A stretch of 45,171 bases of DNA from Caulobacter sp. FWC26 (lineage in GTDB: Bacteria > Pseudomonadota > Alphaproteobacteria > Caulobacterales > Caulobacteraceae): assembly GCF_002742645.2 (NCBI RefSeq), contig NZ_CP033874.1, positions 1 to 45,171 on the forward strand, given 5' to 3'. The stretch's first letter is position 1. Each line of letters starts with the position of its first letter. This document shows, piece after piece, positions 32,032 to 40,999 of the stretch. The notes below the pieces were generated by a model. That model did no database searches. It was not told where the DNA came from and worked only from the letters and a program-made list of their open reading frames with translations. The position numbers and the translations under genes are program-made.

Positions 32032-32523
32032 TCAGCCCGTGGCGCCGCCTGCGTCAGCGCTCACCGGCCGACCTGGCTTCGTCTCGCTTCCTAGCTTGGC
32101 GCTGACGCCGGTCAGGTAGTCGACGATGGCGGGAATATCCTTTTCAGCGATCGTCGCCTTGTACGTGTCGCGCATCTTCTCGACGGTCGAGGTCCATTGC
32201 GCTTTCGATAGCGCGGGCTGGGTCAGGGCCATGCTGGCCGAATGACATGCGGTGCAGTTGCCGTTCATCAGGTCGGCGCCCGGCCCGGCGGGGTAGGGCG
32301 GATCGTCGTCGGGCAAGGCGATGCTTGTCGAGGTCAGCGTGAAACCGCCCCCTGACACTGCGGATGGCGGCGCCGCGGCTGGGGCCGGCGGTGCGGGCGG
32401 CGGCTTCAGGCTTTCCACAAAGGCATGGCGGCCAAGAGAGATCGCGATGACGAAGCCTCCCGCCATGGCGCCAAGTTGCAGGAGCGCACGGCCGTAGGAC
32501 GGCGTCTTCTGCCGGTCGCTCAT
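32032..32523 (-). CDS. sorB: SorB-like monohaem cytochrome c subunit of sulfite dehydrogenase
   Basis: About 163 residues from ATG 32523. N-terminal membrane anchor/signal (LLQLGAMAGGFVIAISLGRH), Pro/Ala linker, then one haem c motif CTACH in NGNCTACHSASMALTQPALS. Candidate distal Met is in TVEKMRDTYKATIAEKDIPA. It accepts electrons from SorA and passes them to the respiratory chain. Start overlaps the sorA stop (ATGA). Confidence 0.85.
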   Translation of the reverse strand: MSDRQKTPSYGRALLQLGAMAGGFVIAISLGRHAFVESLKPPPAPPAPAAAPPSAVSGGGFTLTSTSIALPDDDPPYPAGPGADLMNGNCTACHSASMALTQPALSKAQWTSTVEKMRDTYKATIAEKDIPAIVDYLTGVSAKLGSETKPGRPVSADAGGATG

Positions 32524-33791
32524 GACAGCACCACGTGGGTCGTCTCGACACAGGCGCGCATGAAGCCTCCTGGGTTCCAATTCGGCGTCATGGCTTGGCT
32601 GACGCCGGCTGTATTCGTGCACCGGGCCATCAGGGCGACGGGACCCTTTCCGGCGACGGCGACCATCCCGTCGAAGCGGCGGAAGCTGTACTTGCCCTCG
32701 TCGGGGCCCAGGCGCGCCGGCGTCCAGGAGCTGCCGCCGTCACTTGAAAGGTCGACCTTGGCGACCCCAGCGTCGCCGCCCATGGCGATGCCGCCGACCG
32801 GGAGCTGGGATTGGAAGGCGACCTTGGAGCCGTCAGCCAGGCTGGTGATCCAGGACCGCGGGACCATCCGGTTGATCGGCACGGTCGGGAAGTCCTTGGC
32901 GCCCGGCGCCACATTGGCCAGTGGCGTGTCCGGAATCTTGTAGGCCTTGGCCATCCAGTAACTGTCGTCCGGGGCCCCGAGCACCTCGATGTCGCTGAGC
33001 ATCTTGACCCAATAGGTCGAGAACCACCCCGGGACGATCAGCCGGATCGGGAAGCCGTTAAGCAGCGGCAACTGCTCGCCGTTCATGGCGAAGGCGATCA
33101 TCACCTCGCCATCGCGGGCATGGTCCACCGCGAGCGATTTCGAGAAGTCCGGGGCGCCATCGACGACCGGCTGGTCAAGGCCGTTGAAGCGCACCGCGAC
33201 CGCGCCGGGCTGAACGCCGACCATGTCGAGGACATGCCGCAGGCTTACGCCCAGCCACTTGGCGTTGCCCATGGCGCCGTGCGCCCACTGGGCACCGGGA
33301 ACCCGGGGCTGGAACAGGCCGCGGGAATTGCCTGAGCACTGGTTGACCGCGGCCATCTGCACGCGCGGCATGGCCAGGATGTCGGCGAGGGAAAGCGACA
33401 GGGGGCGCCCGACCCGACCATGAACGTTCAGCTTGAACGCTGTGGCGTCGACCTCGGTTGGCACGTTCGCCCAGTGCCAGCGTACGAAGAACTGGTCGTT
33501 AGGGGTGAACACGCCCTGGTCGAAGACGCTCATCGGGGTCTCCAGCAGCGGAGGCCGGGTACGCTGCAGAATCATGCCGCGCTTGCCGGGGAAGGCGTCG
33601 GTGAGCGGCCGGTCCGATGGGCCGCCGGGTAAGCGCAGATCAGCGCCCGCCTGGGCCCAACTCCGGGGCGCGAAGGCCGTGGCCGCCAGTAGGCCAGCGC
33701 CGGCCAGGAACCGGCGGCGATGGGTTACTGAGTCGCTGAGGGTCTGGGCCATCAAGGCCTCCGCGTTGAGAGGGGTGACAGGCGAGGTCAT
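32520..33791 (-). CDS. sorA: SorA-like molybdenum sulfite dehydrogenase
   Basis: Oxidises sulfite to sulfate in the periplasm. 423 residues from ATG 33791. Tat signal THRRRFLAGAGLLAATAFAP. The molybdopterin domain has the Mo-ligand Cys in MAAVNQCSGNSRGLF, plus GEVMIAFAMNGEQLPLLNGF, PIRLIVPGWFSTYWVKMLSD and the C-terminal dimerisation domain (RRFDGMVAVAGKGPVALMAR, MTPNWNPGGFMRACVE). The start is set by the ATGA overlap with the upstream transporter; the frame extends further, antisense-like, through that gene. Confidence 0.92.
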   Translation of the reverse strand: MTSPVTPLNAEALMAQTLSDSVTHRRRFLAGAGLLAATAFAPRSWAQAGADLRLPGGPSDRPLTDAFPGKRGMILQRTRPPLLETPMSVFDQGVFTPNDQFFVRWHWANVPTEVDATAFKLNVHGRVGRPLSLSLADILAMPRVQMAAVNQCSGNSRGLFQPRVPGAQWAHGAMGNAKWLGVSLRHVLDMVGVQPGAVAVRFNGLDQPVVDGAPDFSKSLAVDHARDGEVMIAFAMNGEQLPLLNGFPIRLIVPGWFSTYWVKMLSDIEVLGAPDDSYWMAKAYKIPDTPLANVAPGAKDFPTVPINRMVPRSWITSLADGSKVAFQSQLPVGGIAMGGDAGVAKVDLSSDGGSSWTPARLGPDEGKYSFRRFDGMVAVAGKGPVALMARCTNTAGVSQAMTPNWNPGGFMRACVETTHVVLS

Positions 33792-34945
33792 TGGCCGCTC
33801 TTGAGGCAAGGGGCGACGAAGAGGTCGCCGCGCCAGGCGCCGCGCACCGTGCGGGCGCCGACCACCAGCCACATGATCGCCAGCAGGATTACAAGCCCAC
33901 CGCCGATGATGGCAAAGGCGGCCAGCGGCAGGAGGGTGGAGAGCTTGAGAGTAGCAACCGCATAGACGCCGATGGGGAAGGTGTAGCCCCACCAGCCGAG
34001 ATTGAAGGGCAGGCCTTCCCGCAGGTAGCGCACGGTGATCAGGGCCGCCATCGCCGCCCACCAGAAGCCATAGCCCCAGAGCAGCACGCCGCCGATCAGG
34101 CCGATGCCGCGGGCCGCCGCGCCATAGTCGCCCAGTCCGTTGGCGGCGAAGATCGCTGGCGCCGCGCCGCCCATGACCAGCAGGCCAAGCGCGCCGGTGC
34201 CGATGGGGCCAAGCGCCAACCAGCTGGACGCGGCCATGCTCGCATGCGGCAGCTTGTGGACCGCCATGCGCAAGACCAGGATCACCAGGATGCTCATCGC
34301 CAGGGGGACAGAGCAGGCCCAGAGCGCGTAGCTGGTGATCAGCACGGTCAGCTGATGGTGTGTATCGGCCAGGTGCGGCGCCAGAAGGCCGCCACTGACC
34401 GCGGCCACCTCGGCGGCCACCACGGGCAGCAGCCAGACCGCCGTCATCTGATCGATGGTGTGGGTCTGCCGGGTGAACATCATGAAGGGAATGGCGATGC
34501 CGCAGGCCAGCGCCATGGCCGCATCGGCCCACCACAGGACCTGGGCGATCTGCACCGCGGTCTCGCCCCAGTGGGGGACGCCAAACGCCAGGAAGCCATT
34601 AATGATGGTGGCCAGGCCCATCGGGATGCAGCCGAAGAACATCGACACGACCGAATGGCCGAAGATCTGGCGCGCGCCATCGAAATAGAAGATCCAGCGC
34701 GCGGCGTAGAGCAGGGTGAACAGGCTGAAGAGCCCGATATTGAACCACCACAGCCCCTCCGCAACGGCGTGCAGGCCGGGGATGCGGGCCGGAAACTGGG
34801 CGAGGGCCAGCGCCAGGATGCCGGTGCCCATGGTCGCGGCGAACCAGTTGGGGGTGAACTGGCGGACAACCTCACGGGGACTGGCCAGGGTCGCCAGGGG
34901 CTTGAGGCCGAAGGCGACGGCTCGGATATGGGCGATGTCGGTCAT
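33788..34945 (-). CDS. TDT/SLAC1-family transporter (TehA/Ssu1-like), probable sulfite exporter
   Basis: 385 residues with about ten membrane segments. FTPNWFAATMGTGILALALA is the TDT-family signature near the N-terminus; further segments include MFFGCIPMGLATIINGFLAF and LGWWGYTFPIGVYAVATLKL. The family includes tellurite/dicarboxylate transporters and the sulfite pump Ssu1. Co-transcription with sorA and sorB argues for sulfite as substrate; this is inference from context. Confidence 0.88.
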   Translation of the reverse strand: MTDIAHIRAVAFGLKPLATLASPREVVRQFTPNWFAATMGTGILALALAQFPARIPGLHAVAEGLWWFNIGLFSLFTLLYAARWIFYFDGARQIFGHSVVSMFFGCIPMGLATIINGFLAFGVPHWGETAVQIAQVLWWADAAMALACGIAIPFMMFTRQTHTIDQMTAVWLLPVVAAEVAAVSGGLLAPHLADTHHQLTVLITSYALWACSVPLAMSILVILVLRMAVHKLPHASMAASSWLALGPIGTGALGLLVMGGAAPAIFAANGLGDYGAAARGIGLIGGVLLWGYGFWWAAMAALITVRYLREGLPFNLGWWGYTFPIGVYAVATLKLSTLLPLAAFAIIGGGLVILLAIMWLVVGARTVRGAWRGDLFVAPCLKSGQ

Positions 34946-35002
34946 GGGGCGAGCTTTCGAAGCGGAGCAGTAGAGAAAGGCGTGGGAAGGCCGGGCGTTG
35001 CG

Positions 35003-35486
35003 TCAGCCGGCGGTGAGGCGCCAGATCGAGCCGAAGACAACGGCGCCGGCCAGCAGCGCCACGGGCAGGACGATGATCTGGGTGAACGCCTCACGCCCCG
35101 AGATCCAACCCGTGGCGATGGAGACTTGGCCGTTCAGGAATTCCCAAATCGCGGCCGCGCTCGCCTTTGGGAATGCTGTCGGAGAGCAGAATGCCACCTC
35201 CAAGCAGACCGAAGAACATGACGCCCAGAACGGTGATGATGCCCAGGGTAAGTGCAGTCTCCGGCCCGCCGAAGAAGGCCCAGAAGGTCAACAGAAGCGC
35301 GGCATAGACGCCGATCAGGGCTTTGACGGCCGTTGGATGGACGCCATTGACCCCAAGGTCCGGCGCATCGCGGCGGAGGTCTTCGAACTCACGGTCAGCG
35401 CGTGCGACCGTTGCGGTGGGTCGGATGCTGGCGCGCGTGGTGTCGCGGAACACGGCGTAGGGGGCCAAGGCGGTAAAGGTGGTCAT
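35003..35486 (-). CDS. Hypothetical membrane protein of the sulfite operon (one frameshift)
   Basis: About 160 residues from ATG 35486 (ACGGAG upstream). Soluble N-terminus (ADREFEDLRRDAPDLGVNGV), two membrane segments (AVKALIGVYAALLLTFWAFF and LTLGIITVLGVMFFGLLGGG), a frame change near 35165 (one extra G), then IWEFLNGQVSIATGWISGRE and a last segment IIVLPVALLAGAVVFGSIWR. No family recognised. First gene of the operon, 57 bases before the transporter. Confidence 0.7.
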
Positions 35487-35586
35487 CAGGGTCACTCCGT
35501 TGGAGTGGAGGCCGCTTGGCGGCGCGCTCCTTGACCATCACCCTCGGCCGTCAGACCATTCTTATCCAACGAGAAGTTTCTGTATC

Positions 35587-35609
35587 TTCGTTCGATATTA
35601 TCGAACGAA
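35587..35609. promoter_or_regulatory. Operator-like palindrome upstream of the sulfite operon
   Basis: TTCGTTCGATA and TATCGAACGAA around one central T, a perfect inverted repeat in an AT-rich patch between the lysR stop and the first sulfite-operon gene. It contains TCGTTCG-N7-CGAACG, which recurs at 36532. The size and T-rich/A-rich arms suit a LysR-type binding site. Confidence 0.7.
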
Positions 35610-35615
35610 CGGGCC

Positions 35616-36494
35616 CTACGGCTTCGCCATCTCCAGGAAGGCGTCCCCCGCGCGGCTGCGATAGCGCTGCTTGTGCCGCAGCAGGTAGAACTGCCGAGGC
35701 GGCAGATCGAACGCGATCTCAACCAGGGCTTTGCGCGCGACGCCCAGTCGCGCGACGGTCTGAGACATCACGCCCGCGCCCGCGCCCGCTTCGACGGCCG
35801 AGCGGACAGCCTCATTGCCCGGCAGGACCATGGCGATCTTCAGGTCGGATAGAGACAGGTGGCGAGCGGCCAGCATGTGCTCGAACGCTGCACGGGTGCC
35901 GGAGCCGGGTTCCCGTAAGACCCAAGCCGTCTTGGTCAGATCAAGGTCGGCGCCCGTGTGGGCAGCGGCCCAGGGATGAGATGGGGCGACGACAAGGCTC
36001 AGTTGCTCTTCATCGATCACCGAACGGCTCAAAACCGGATCGTCCACCTCGCCTTCGACCAAGCCAATCTCAGCGTCTCCCTCCGCGACCGCTCGGGCGA
36101 CCTGGGCGGTGTTGCCGATAGCCACGTCGATCTCGATGCCGGGATGTGCAGTGTGAAAGAGCGTTAGCCGCGGCGGTAGCCAGTAGCTGGCGATGGTCTG
36201 GCTGGCGTGGATAGACAGGCGTCCGCGTTCCAGCCCACTGAGGTCGGCCAGGGCCGCCTCGGCGGCCTGCGCTTGGGCCAGGACCTTGCGGGCCTCGGCC
36301 AGAAACACCTCACCGGCGCGATTGAGCACGATGCTGCGGCCGACCCGGTCGAACAGCGCGACGCCGTGGCGGCCCTCGAGGGTGGTGATGGCGCTACTGA
36401 CCGCCGACTGGGTCAGGTTCAAGGCTTCAGCCGCCCGGGTGACATGCTGGCGCTCGGCGACGGCGAGGAAGATGCGGAGCTGTTCGAGGGTCAC
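35616..36494 (-). CDS. LysR-type regulator, probable controller of the sulfite operon
   Basis: 292 residues. N-terminal winged HTH: LRIFLAVAERQHVTRAAEAL followed by NLTQSAVSSAITTLEGRHGV, ALFDRVGRSIVLNRAGEVFL. C-terminal substrate-binding domain: IHASQTIASYWLPPRLTLFH, AIGNTAQVARAVAEGDAEIG and VLPGNEAVRSAVEAGAGAGV, resembling the CysL/CbbR-like group. It lies directly upstream of the operon in the same direction. Matching palindromes flank it on both sides, so it probably regulates itself, the operon and perhaps the divergent DUF305 gene. Confidence 0.9.
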   Translation of the reverse strand: MTLEQLRIFLAVAERQHVTRAAEALNLTQSAVSSAITTLEGRHGVALFDRVGRSIVLNRAGEVFLAEARKVLAQAQAAEAALADLSGLERGRLSIHASQTIASYWLPPRLTLFHTAHPGIEIDVAIGNTAQVARAVAEGDAEIGLVEGEVDDPVLSRSVIDEEQLSLVVAPSHPWAAAHTGADLDLTKTAWVLREPGSGTRAAFEHMLAARHLSLSDLKIAMVLPGNEAVRSAVEAGAGAGVMSQTVARLGVARKALVEIAFDLPPRQFYLLRHKQRYRSRAGDAFLEMAKP

Positions 36495-36531
36495 GAGCTG
36501 AACCTAGCCACTATTGATCGTAACGCTAGGA

Positions 36532-36551
36532 TCGTTCGGTCTGGTCGAACG
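36532..36551. promoter_or_regulatory. Second LysR-type operator in the lysR/DUF305 divergent promoter
   Basis: TCGTTCG-N7-CGAACG, same half-sites and same 7-bp spacing as at 35588. It lies 38 bp upstream of lysR and about 75 bp upstream of the divergent DUF305 gene. Confidence 0.65.
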
Positions 36552-36625
36552 TTCCTAGTCCGTGATCCCGTTAGACGGCGTGAGTTGCCGCGTAGAAGGT
36601 GCGATCGCCCTCTGAGGATCAAACC

Positions 36626-37006
36626 ATGCCATCGACTCAATTGCCGGTCCGTCGCAGACGCCCTGCCTGGATCGCGTTGGCCGCCTTGACCGCCGTTGCC
36701 GTGACCTCCAGCGCCACGGCCGCTGTCGACGGGTTCGACGCGCAGATGACCGAGGCGATGACGCGGATGCATCACGCGATGATGCTGCCGCCGACCGGCG
36801 ATCCGGACCGCGATTTCGCCCGCATGATGATCCCGCACCACCAAGGGGCCATCGACATGGCCAAGGTCGAGCTCCAGCACGGCAAGGACCCGCGCCTGCG
36901 TCGCCTGGCCCAAGGCATCATCGTCGAACAGGCCCAGGAGATCGCCGTGATGCAGCAGATTCTGGACGAGACCCCCGCCACTCATCCGCAAGGACACCCG
37001 CAATGA
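36626..37006 (+). CDS. Secreted DUF305 protein (CopM-like, ferritin-like helical)
   Basis: About 126 residues from ATG 36626. Signal peptide (WIALAALTAVAVTSSATAAV). The DUF305 core holds DRDFARMMIPHHQGAIDMAK, VELQHGKDPRLRRLAQGIIV and EQAQEIAVMQQIL. The Met/His-rich MMIPHHQGAIDMA motif is associated with periplasmic copper or silver binding in some members. The stop overlaps the next gene (ATGA), so the two are coupled. Confidence 0.88.
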   Translation: MPSTQLPVRRRRPAWIALAALTAVAVTSSATAAVDGFDAQMTEAMTRMHHAMMLPPTGDPDRDFARMMIPHHQGAIDMAKVELQHGKDPRLRRLAQGIIVEQAQEIAVMQQILDETPATHPQGHPQ

Positions 37007-38433
37007 CCCGCAGTCTCGCCCTCATCCTTTTGCTCGCCAGCGCCGCGCCGGCCCTGGCCGGGCAAGCGCCTGGGCCCGCGAGTGCGCCCGACATCGCGGT
37101 GAGCAGTCGCGACCGTTTCTATACGTCGGACCAGTTCTCCAACACCGTCTCGGTGATCGACCCGGCGACCAACAAGCTGCTCGGCGTCATCAAGCTGGGC
37201 GACCAGACGCCCATGAATTTGAGCCCGCTCTACAAGGGCCAGTTGCTAGTCCACGGGATGGGCTTCTCGCCGGACCACAAGACGCTGGCGGTGATCTCCA
37301 TCGGCTCCAACTCCGTCACCTTCATCGACACGGCGACCAACGCGGTGAAGCACACAGCCTATGTCGGCCGCTCGCCGCACGAGGCCTTCTTCACCGCCGA
37401 CGGCAAGGAAGTCTGGGTCGCGGTGCGCGGCGAGGACTATCTGCAGGTGCTCGACGGCGCGACCTACAGGGAGACCGGACGGATCAAGGTGCCCAACGGC
37501 CCGGGCATGACCATCTTCGCCCCCGATGGCCGGTACGCCTATGTCTGCTCCAGCTTCAGCCCCGAAACCGTGGTGATCGACACCAAGACCAAGGCGATCG
37601 TCGGCCGCGTGAAGCAGGAAAGCCCGTTCTGCCCGGACATCGCCGCCACGCCGGACGGCAAGCAGGTCTGGTTGACGCTAAAGGACATCGGCAAGGTGAT
37701 GGTGTTCGACGCCAAGCCGCCGTTCGCGGTTCTGAAGACGCTCGACACCGGCCCGATCACCAACCACGTCAACATCGTACGCAATGGCGCCGGCCAGTTT
37801 GCCTATGTCACCGTTGGCACGCAGAACGCGGTGAAAGTGTTCCGGACGGACAGCTTCGCCCAGGTGGCCGAGATCAAGGTCGGCGCGCTGCCGCATGGCC
37901 TCTGGCCATCCGGCGACGGATCACGCGTTTATGTCGGCCTGGAGAATGCCGACGCGGTCGCGGCCATCGATACGGCCACCCATACTGTGATCGCCACCAT
38001 CCCGATCGGCCAGGCGCCTCAGGGCGTGGCCTATGTCCCGAACGCTGTCCCGACCGGTCCGGGCACGGCGAACCTGCAGCCGCTCGGCATGGCCGCCAAG
38101 TCGGACAGCCTGAGACTCGCGGGCGCCGCGGGCGGACCGCCTACCCAAGTGACCCTGTTCGACCAGGGCCAAGTGCAGATCCTGCAGGCGGCGGCTGTCG
38201 GCCTCACGCCGAAGACGGCCTATGTGCTGGCGATCGCCGACAATCCCAAGGGCGAGGGTAAGCTGCAGCCGCTCGCTGGCTTCATGACCAGCCCATCGGG
38301 GTCGGCCGTCGTCAACGCGGTGGGTCCGTTGCGCAATGTGGTCAGCGCCGACACGCCGGCGCCGCGCCGTTACCTCGTGATTGCCGAAGGCCGGACGGAC
38401 GACATGGGGACAGTGGTTCAGACGCAGCGCTAG
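37003..38433 (+). CDS. Secreted YncE-like seven-bladed beta-propeller protein
   Basis: 476 residues. Signal peptide MTRSLALILLLASAAPALAG. Repeated YVTN-type blades: NTVSVIDPATNKLLGVIKLG, NSVTFIDTATNAVKHTAYVG, ETVVIDTKTKAIVGRVK, NAVKVFRTDSFAQVAEIKVG, DAVAAIDTATHTVIATIPIG. A C-terminal domain of about 120 residues follows (VTLFDQGQVQILQAAAVGLT). Pairing with DUF305 is recurrent in metal-related loci; substrate unknown. Confidence 0.85.
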   Translation: MTRSLALILLLASAAPALAGQAPGPASAPDIAVSSRDRFYTSDQFSNTVSVIDPATNKLLGVIKLGDQTPMNLSPLYKGQLLVHGMGFSPDHKTLAVISIGSNSVTFIDTATNAVKHTAYVGRSPHEAFFTADGKEVWVAVRGEDYLQVLDGATYRETGRIKVPNGPGMTIFAPDGRYAYVCSSFSPETVVIDTKTKAIVGRVKQESPFCPDIAATPDGKQVWLTLKDIGKVMVFDAKPPFAVLKTLDTGPITNHVNIVRNGAGQFAYVTVGTQNAVKVFRTDSFAQVAEIKVGALPHGLWPSGDGSRVYVGLENADAVAAIDTATHTVIATIPIGQAPQGVAYVPNAVPTGPGTANLQPLGMAAKSDSLRLAGAAGGPPTQVTLFDQGQVQILQAAAVGLTPKTAYVLAIADNPKGEGKLQPLAGFMTSPSGSAVVNAVGPLRNVVSADTPAPRRYLVIAEGRTDDMGTVVQTQR

Positions 38434-38624
38434 CCCCCGAATGTCTGCATTTCAGAGCTAAGCCAACTTCCGCTTATGGCGCCCCATTGCCTTAAGCGGA
38501 CGCGACCTCGCCTACGGATGTCGTACGGTCCGCCGAGCGGGGAGGGTATAAGTCATTGAAAAGATTGAACATTCGGCGTATAATGAACATTATCGGAAAT
38601 TTTATGGTTCGTGGCGGGTGAAGC
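38434..38624. other. Intergenic stretch between convergent operons
   Basis: An AT-rich part (38560-38610) includes TAATGAACATTATCGG. I see no gene in it. The terminator hairpin follows at 38625. Confidence 0.5.
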
Positions 38625-38670
38625 TGGCCCTGGGCGTCGCAGGCCGGTAGGCTGCGGCACCCAGGGGCCA
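38625..38670. terminator. Strong hairpin between convergent operons (bidirectional terminator)
   Basis: TGGCC-CTGGG-CGT-CGCAG on the left pairs with CTGCG-GCA-CCCAG-G-GGCCA on the right, a near-perfect stem of about 17 pairs with one bulge. It ends five bases before the DUF4198 stop and lies downstream of the beta-propeller gene. There is no clear T run. Confidence 0.6.
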
Positions 38671-38674
38671 CTGC

Positions 38675-39438
38675 TTAGTTCGCTGTATCGAACGCCAGCG
38701 AGGCATAGACGTCGTCCTTGTCCGCCATGGCCGGGAAGCTGGGCGGACCTTCCTGGTGGGTGGTGATCAGGGCCCTTTGCGCGAGACGGGAATCCTCGCC
38801 ACGCCATCCTTGCCCGTAGTGACTGAGGGCATTTTGTCTTCCGGATTGGGCTCCAGACCGTCGCCATAGGTCAGCTTCACGCCGGCCAGCGGTTGGCCCC
38901 GGCGCTCCACCTTCACCGCCAGATCGCCGCCCACCGGGACGGCGTAGGGCTCGCTGAGTGGGGTGATTTCGACGAGGGCGTGGGACGACACCGTGTAGCT
39001 GCCAGGGCCTAGCAGCGTCTTGCCGTACTTGGGGACCCACCAGCTTTCGCCGGGCTTCGCCACCAGACTCTTGCTGGTGTTCGACTCGACGCCGTCGGCG
39101 GCGTCGGTGGTCCAGAAGCCGTTGTCATAGGCGACGGCCAGGATCGAGGCGGGCGGGGCCGCGAAGGGGCGGTCTCAAGAGCTACGGCGCCGGCGGGCTT
39201 GGCTTGAGCGGGCGCTTGAGGTTGATCTTTCCGCCCGCCGAAATCACTTCAAGGCTGACGACCTTGCCCCGCTCGGCCAGTTCCAGCCTGCTGGGATCGG
39301 CGTAGCGGACATGGGCCACGGTCTTGCCGTCCTGCGGGACCAGAACGACCCAGATGTCGTGAGCCAAGGCGCCGGTGGGGCGCCAAAGGCGGCGCCGGCG
39401 GCGAGCCCGGCCAGGGCATGGGCGTGTGGGAATTTCAT
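38675..39438 (-). CDS. DUF4198 domain-containing protein (several frameshifts)
   Basis: Joined from three frames: MKFPHAHALAGLAAGAAFGA (signal), then AHDIWVVLVPQDGKTVAHVR and ADPSRLELAERGKVVSLEVI, then ASILAVAYDNGFWTTDAADG, ESWWVPKYGKTLLGPGSYTV, VPVGGDLAVKVERRGQPLAG, and finally PPSFPAMADKDDVYASLAFD. Frame changes near 39380, 39170 and 38778. DUF4198 proteins are periplasmic, beta-sandwich-like and often accompany TonB receptors for metals. It follows PepSY by one base, as last gene of the riboswitch-controlled operon. Confidence 0.8.
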
Positions 39439-39439
39439 C

Positions 39440-40983
39440 TCAGGATGTCCTTGCTTTTCGGTTGGCCCGGAATTTCCGGATCGGCCGGCTGGGGCGGATG
39501 CCGGCCTTGAGCTTGAGGTGGCGCCAGCCGACGACCACGCCGCTGACCGACAGCACCAGGCCCGCCGTGGACAGGACCCAGATGACGATCTGGCGGGCCA
39601 GGTCCGATCCGCGAAAGATCGGCAGGTCCCAGGCGTGGATGGCGCTGAACAGCCAGCGATAGAGGCGCCGGCTACGGTCCGAACGGCCCAGCACCTCGCC
39701 GGTGGTGGGATCAATATGGACCCAGGTTCCGGCCGGGTCGGCGAAGCCGACCCTCAACACCGGCAGGCGGCGCTGATCACGGCGCGTGGAGTACCAATAG
39801 GCATCCTCCTGAGTGAGCCGTTCAGCGAAGGCGGCCTGGGCGCCGGGAACCAGGGCGCGGGCGGCCTCGAACAGGGCCGCGTCGGTCTGGGCCGCCGACG
39901 CGCCGGTCTGGCCGTCGATCACCGGCTCGGAGAGGTCTGGCCCCATGAGCACGATGAGGGGACGTCCGCCGACCCAGATGAACCTGGCTTCCCGCGCATC
40001 GCCCGGCGGCGCCGCGGACGGCGAGCGAGCCGGATAGGTCGCGCCTTGTGGCCCGCATAGACCCTCATGGCGGCGGGCGGGACCTCACGGCGGGGGAACA
40101 GGTGGAAGGGATTGACCGAGAGCCAGCCGCTGAACACCCACAGGATGGCGAATAGCCCGCCAATCAGGCCCGCCAGGTGGTGCCACTGCATCCACCCGAG
40201 GTACGGGCTGACCGGCTGGCCGGATTTCAGCCGCATCCGCAGGATCCCAATCCAGGCCCCGGCCACAGCCCCCACCAGGGCGGGCCCCGACGTCCACATG
40301 ATCACCTGGCGCCAGACCTCGTTGTCCTGGCGGATCACGGTCAGGTAGATCCAGTGGGGGATCGACCCCAGCCAGTTCCAGCCCCGCTCCCAGCGAGTGG
40401 TGTCATTGACCACCTCGCCGGTCCTCGAAGAGACGTAGAGGGTTAGGCCGGCCGCGTCCCGCACCGGCACCCGCAGGAGCGGCCGGTGCGGATCGAACCC
40501 CTGGGCGACGGTCCACTGATCATGAAACAGGGTCCGCGCCGGCCCCACCTGATGGTCTGGCATCAGGCGGCGCACCGTCTCTTCCGCCTGCGCCGGCGTG
40601 GTGGCGGGCACGGGGCGGCCGTCGACGGCCGACACCGTGATGCGGCTCTTGCCATCCACGATGCGGTAGACCGGCTGGCCCCGAAGCGTGGCCAGCTTGA
40701 TCTGCGAGGGAAAAGCTTTCAGGCCAGCCGCCGCCAGCGCCTCGCCAGGAGTGATCGCCACCCTCTCCAGCGACAGCGGTTCGGAGTAGGTCATCCGATC
40801 CCGGTCGCTGAGACCCGGATAGGGCACGTAGACCATCACCAGGCCCGAGATGAACCAGACGGCGCACAGCAGGCAGGTGAAGATCCCCACCCACCGGTGC
40901 GTCAGGTAAAGCCACCTCAGGCCCGTAGTCTTGAGGCTCCGCAACCTCCCGGCCCCCGCGGCGGGCGGGCTGATGAACTTCAT
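39440..40983 (-). CDS. PepSY-domain inner-membrane protein (one frameshift)
   Basis: About 514 residues after a frame change near 40020. Membrane segments: WVGIFTCLLCAVWFISGLVM, VIMWTSGPALVGAVAGAWIG, HLAGLIGGLFAILWVFSGWL and, in the second frame, QIVIWVLSTAGLVLSVSGVV. PepSY-type text: TRWERGWNWLGSIPHWIYLT, DPTTGEVLGRSDRSRRLYRW and LFSAIHAWDLPIFRGSDLAR. Such proteins (PepSY_TM) accompany TonB receptors and may reduce or pass on the imported metal complex. ATG 40983 is 17 bases after the receptor stop. Confidence 0.85.
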
Positions 40984-40999
40984 CGCGCTTCCCCCCGGC

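Noticed and set aside
32520..34535. Longer 671-codon form of SorA
   Set aside because: The extra N-terminus is the transporter gene read in another frame; the Tat signal and ATGA overlap place the start at 33791.
33791..35221. 476-codon plus-strand open frame, rich in Gly, Asp, Gln and His
   Set aside because: Antisense to the TDT transporter gene; composition is that of a reversed membrane-protein gene.
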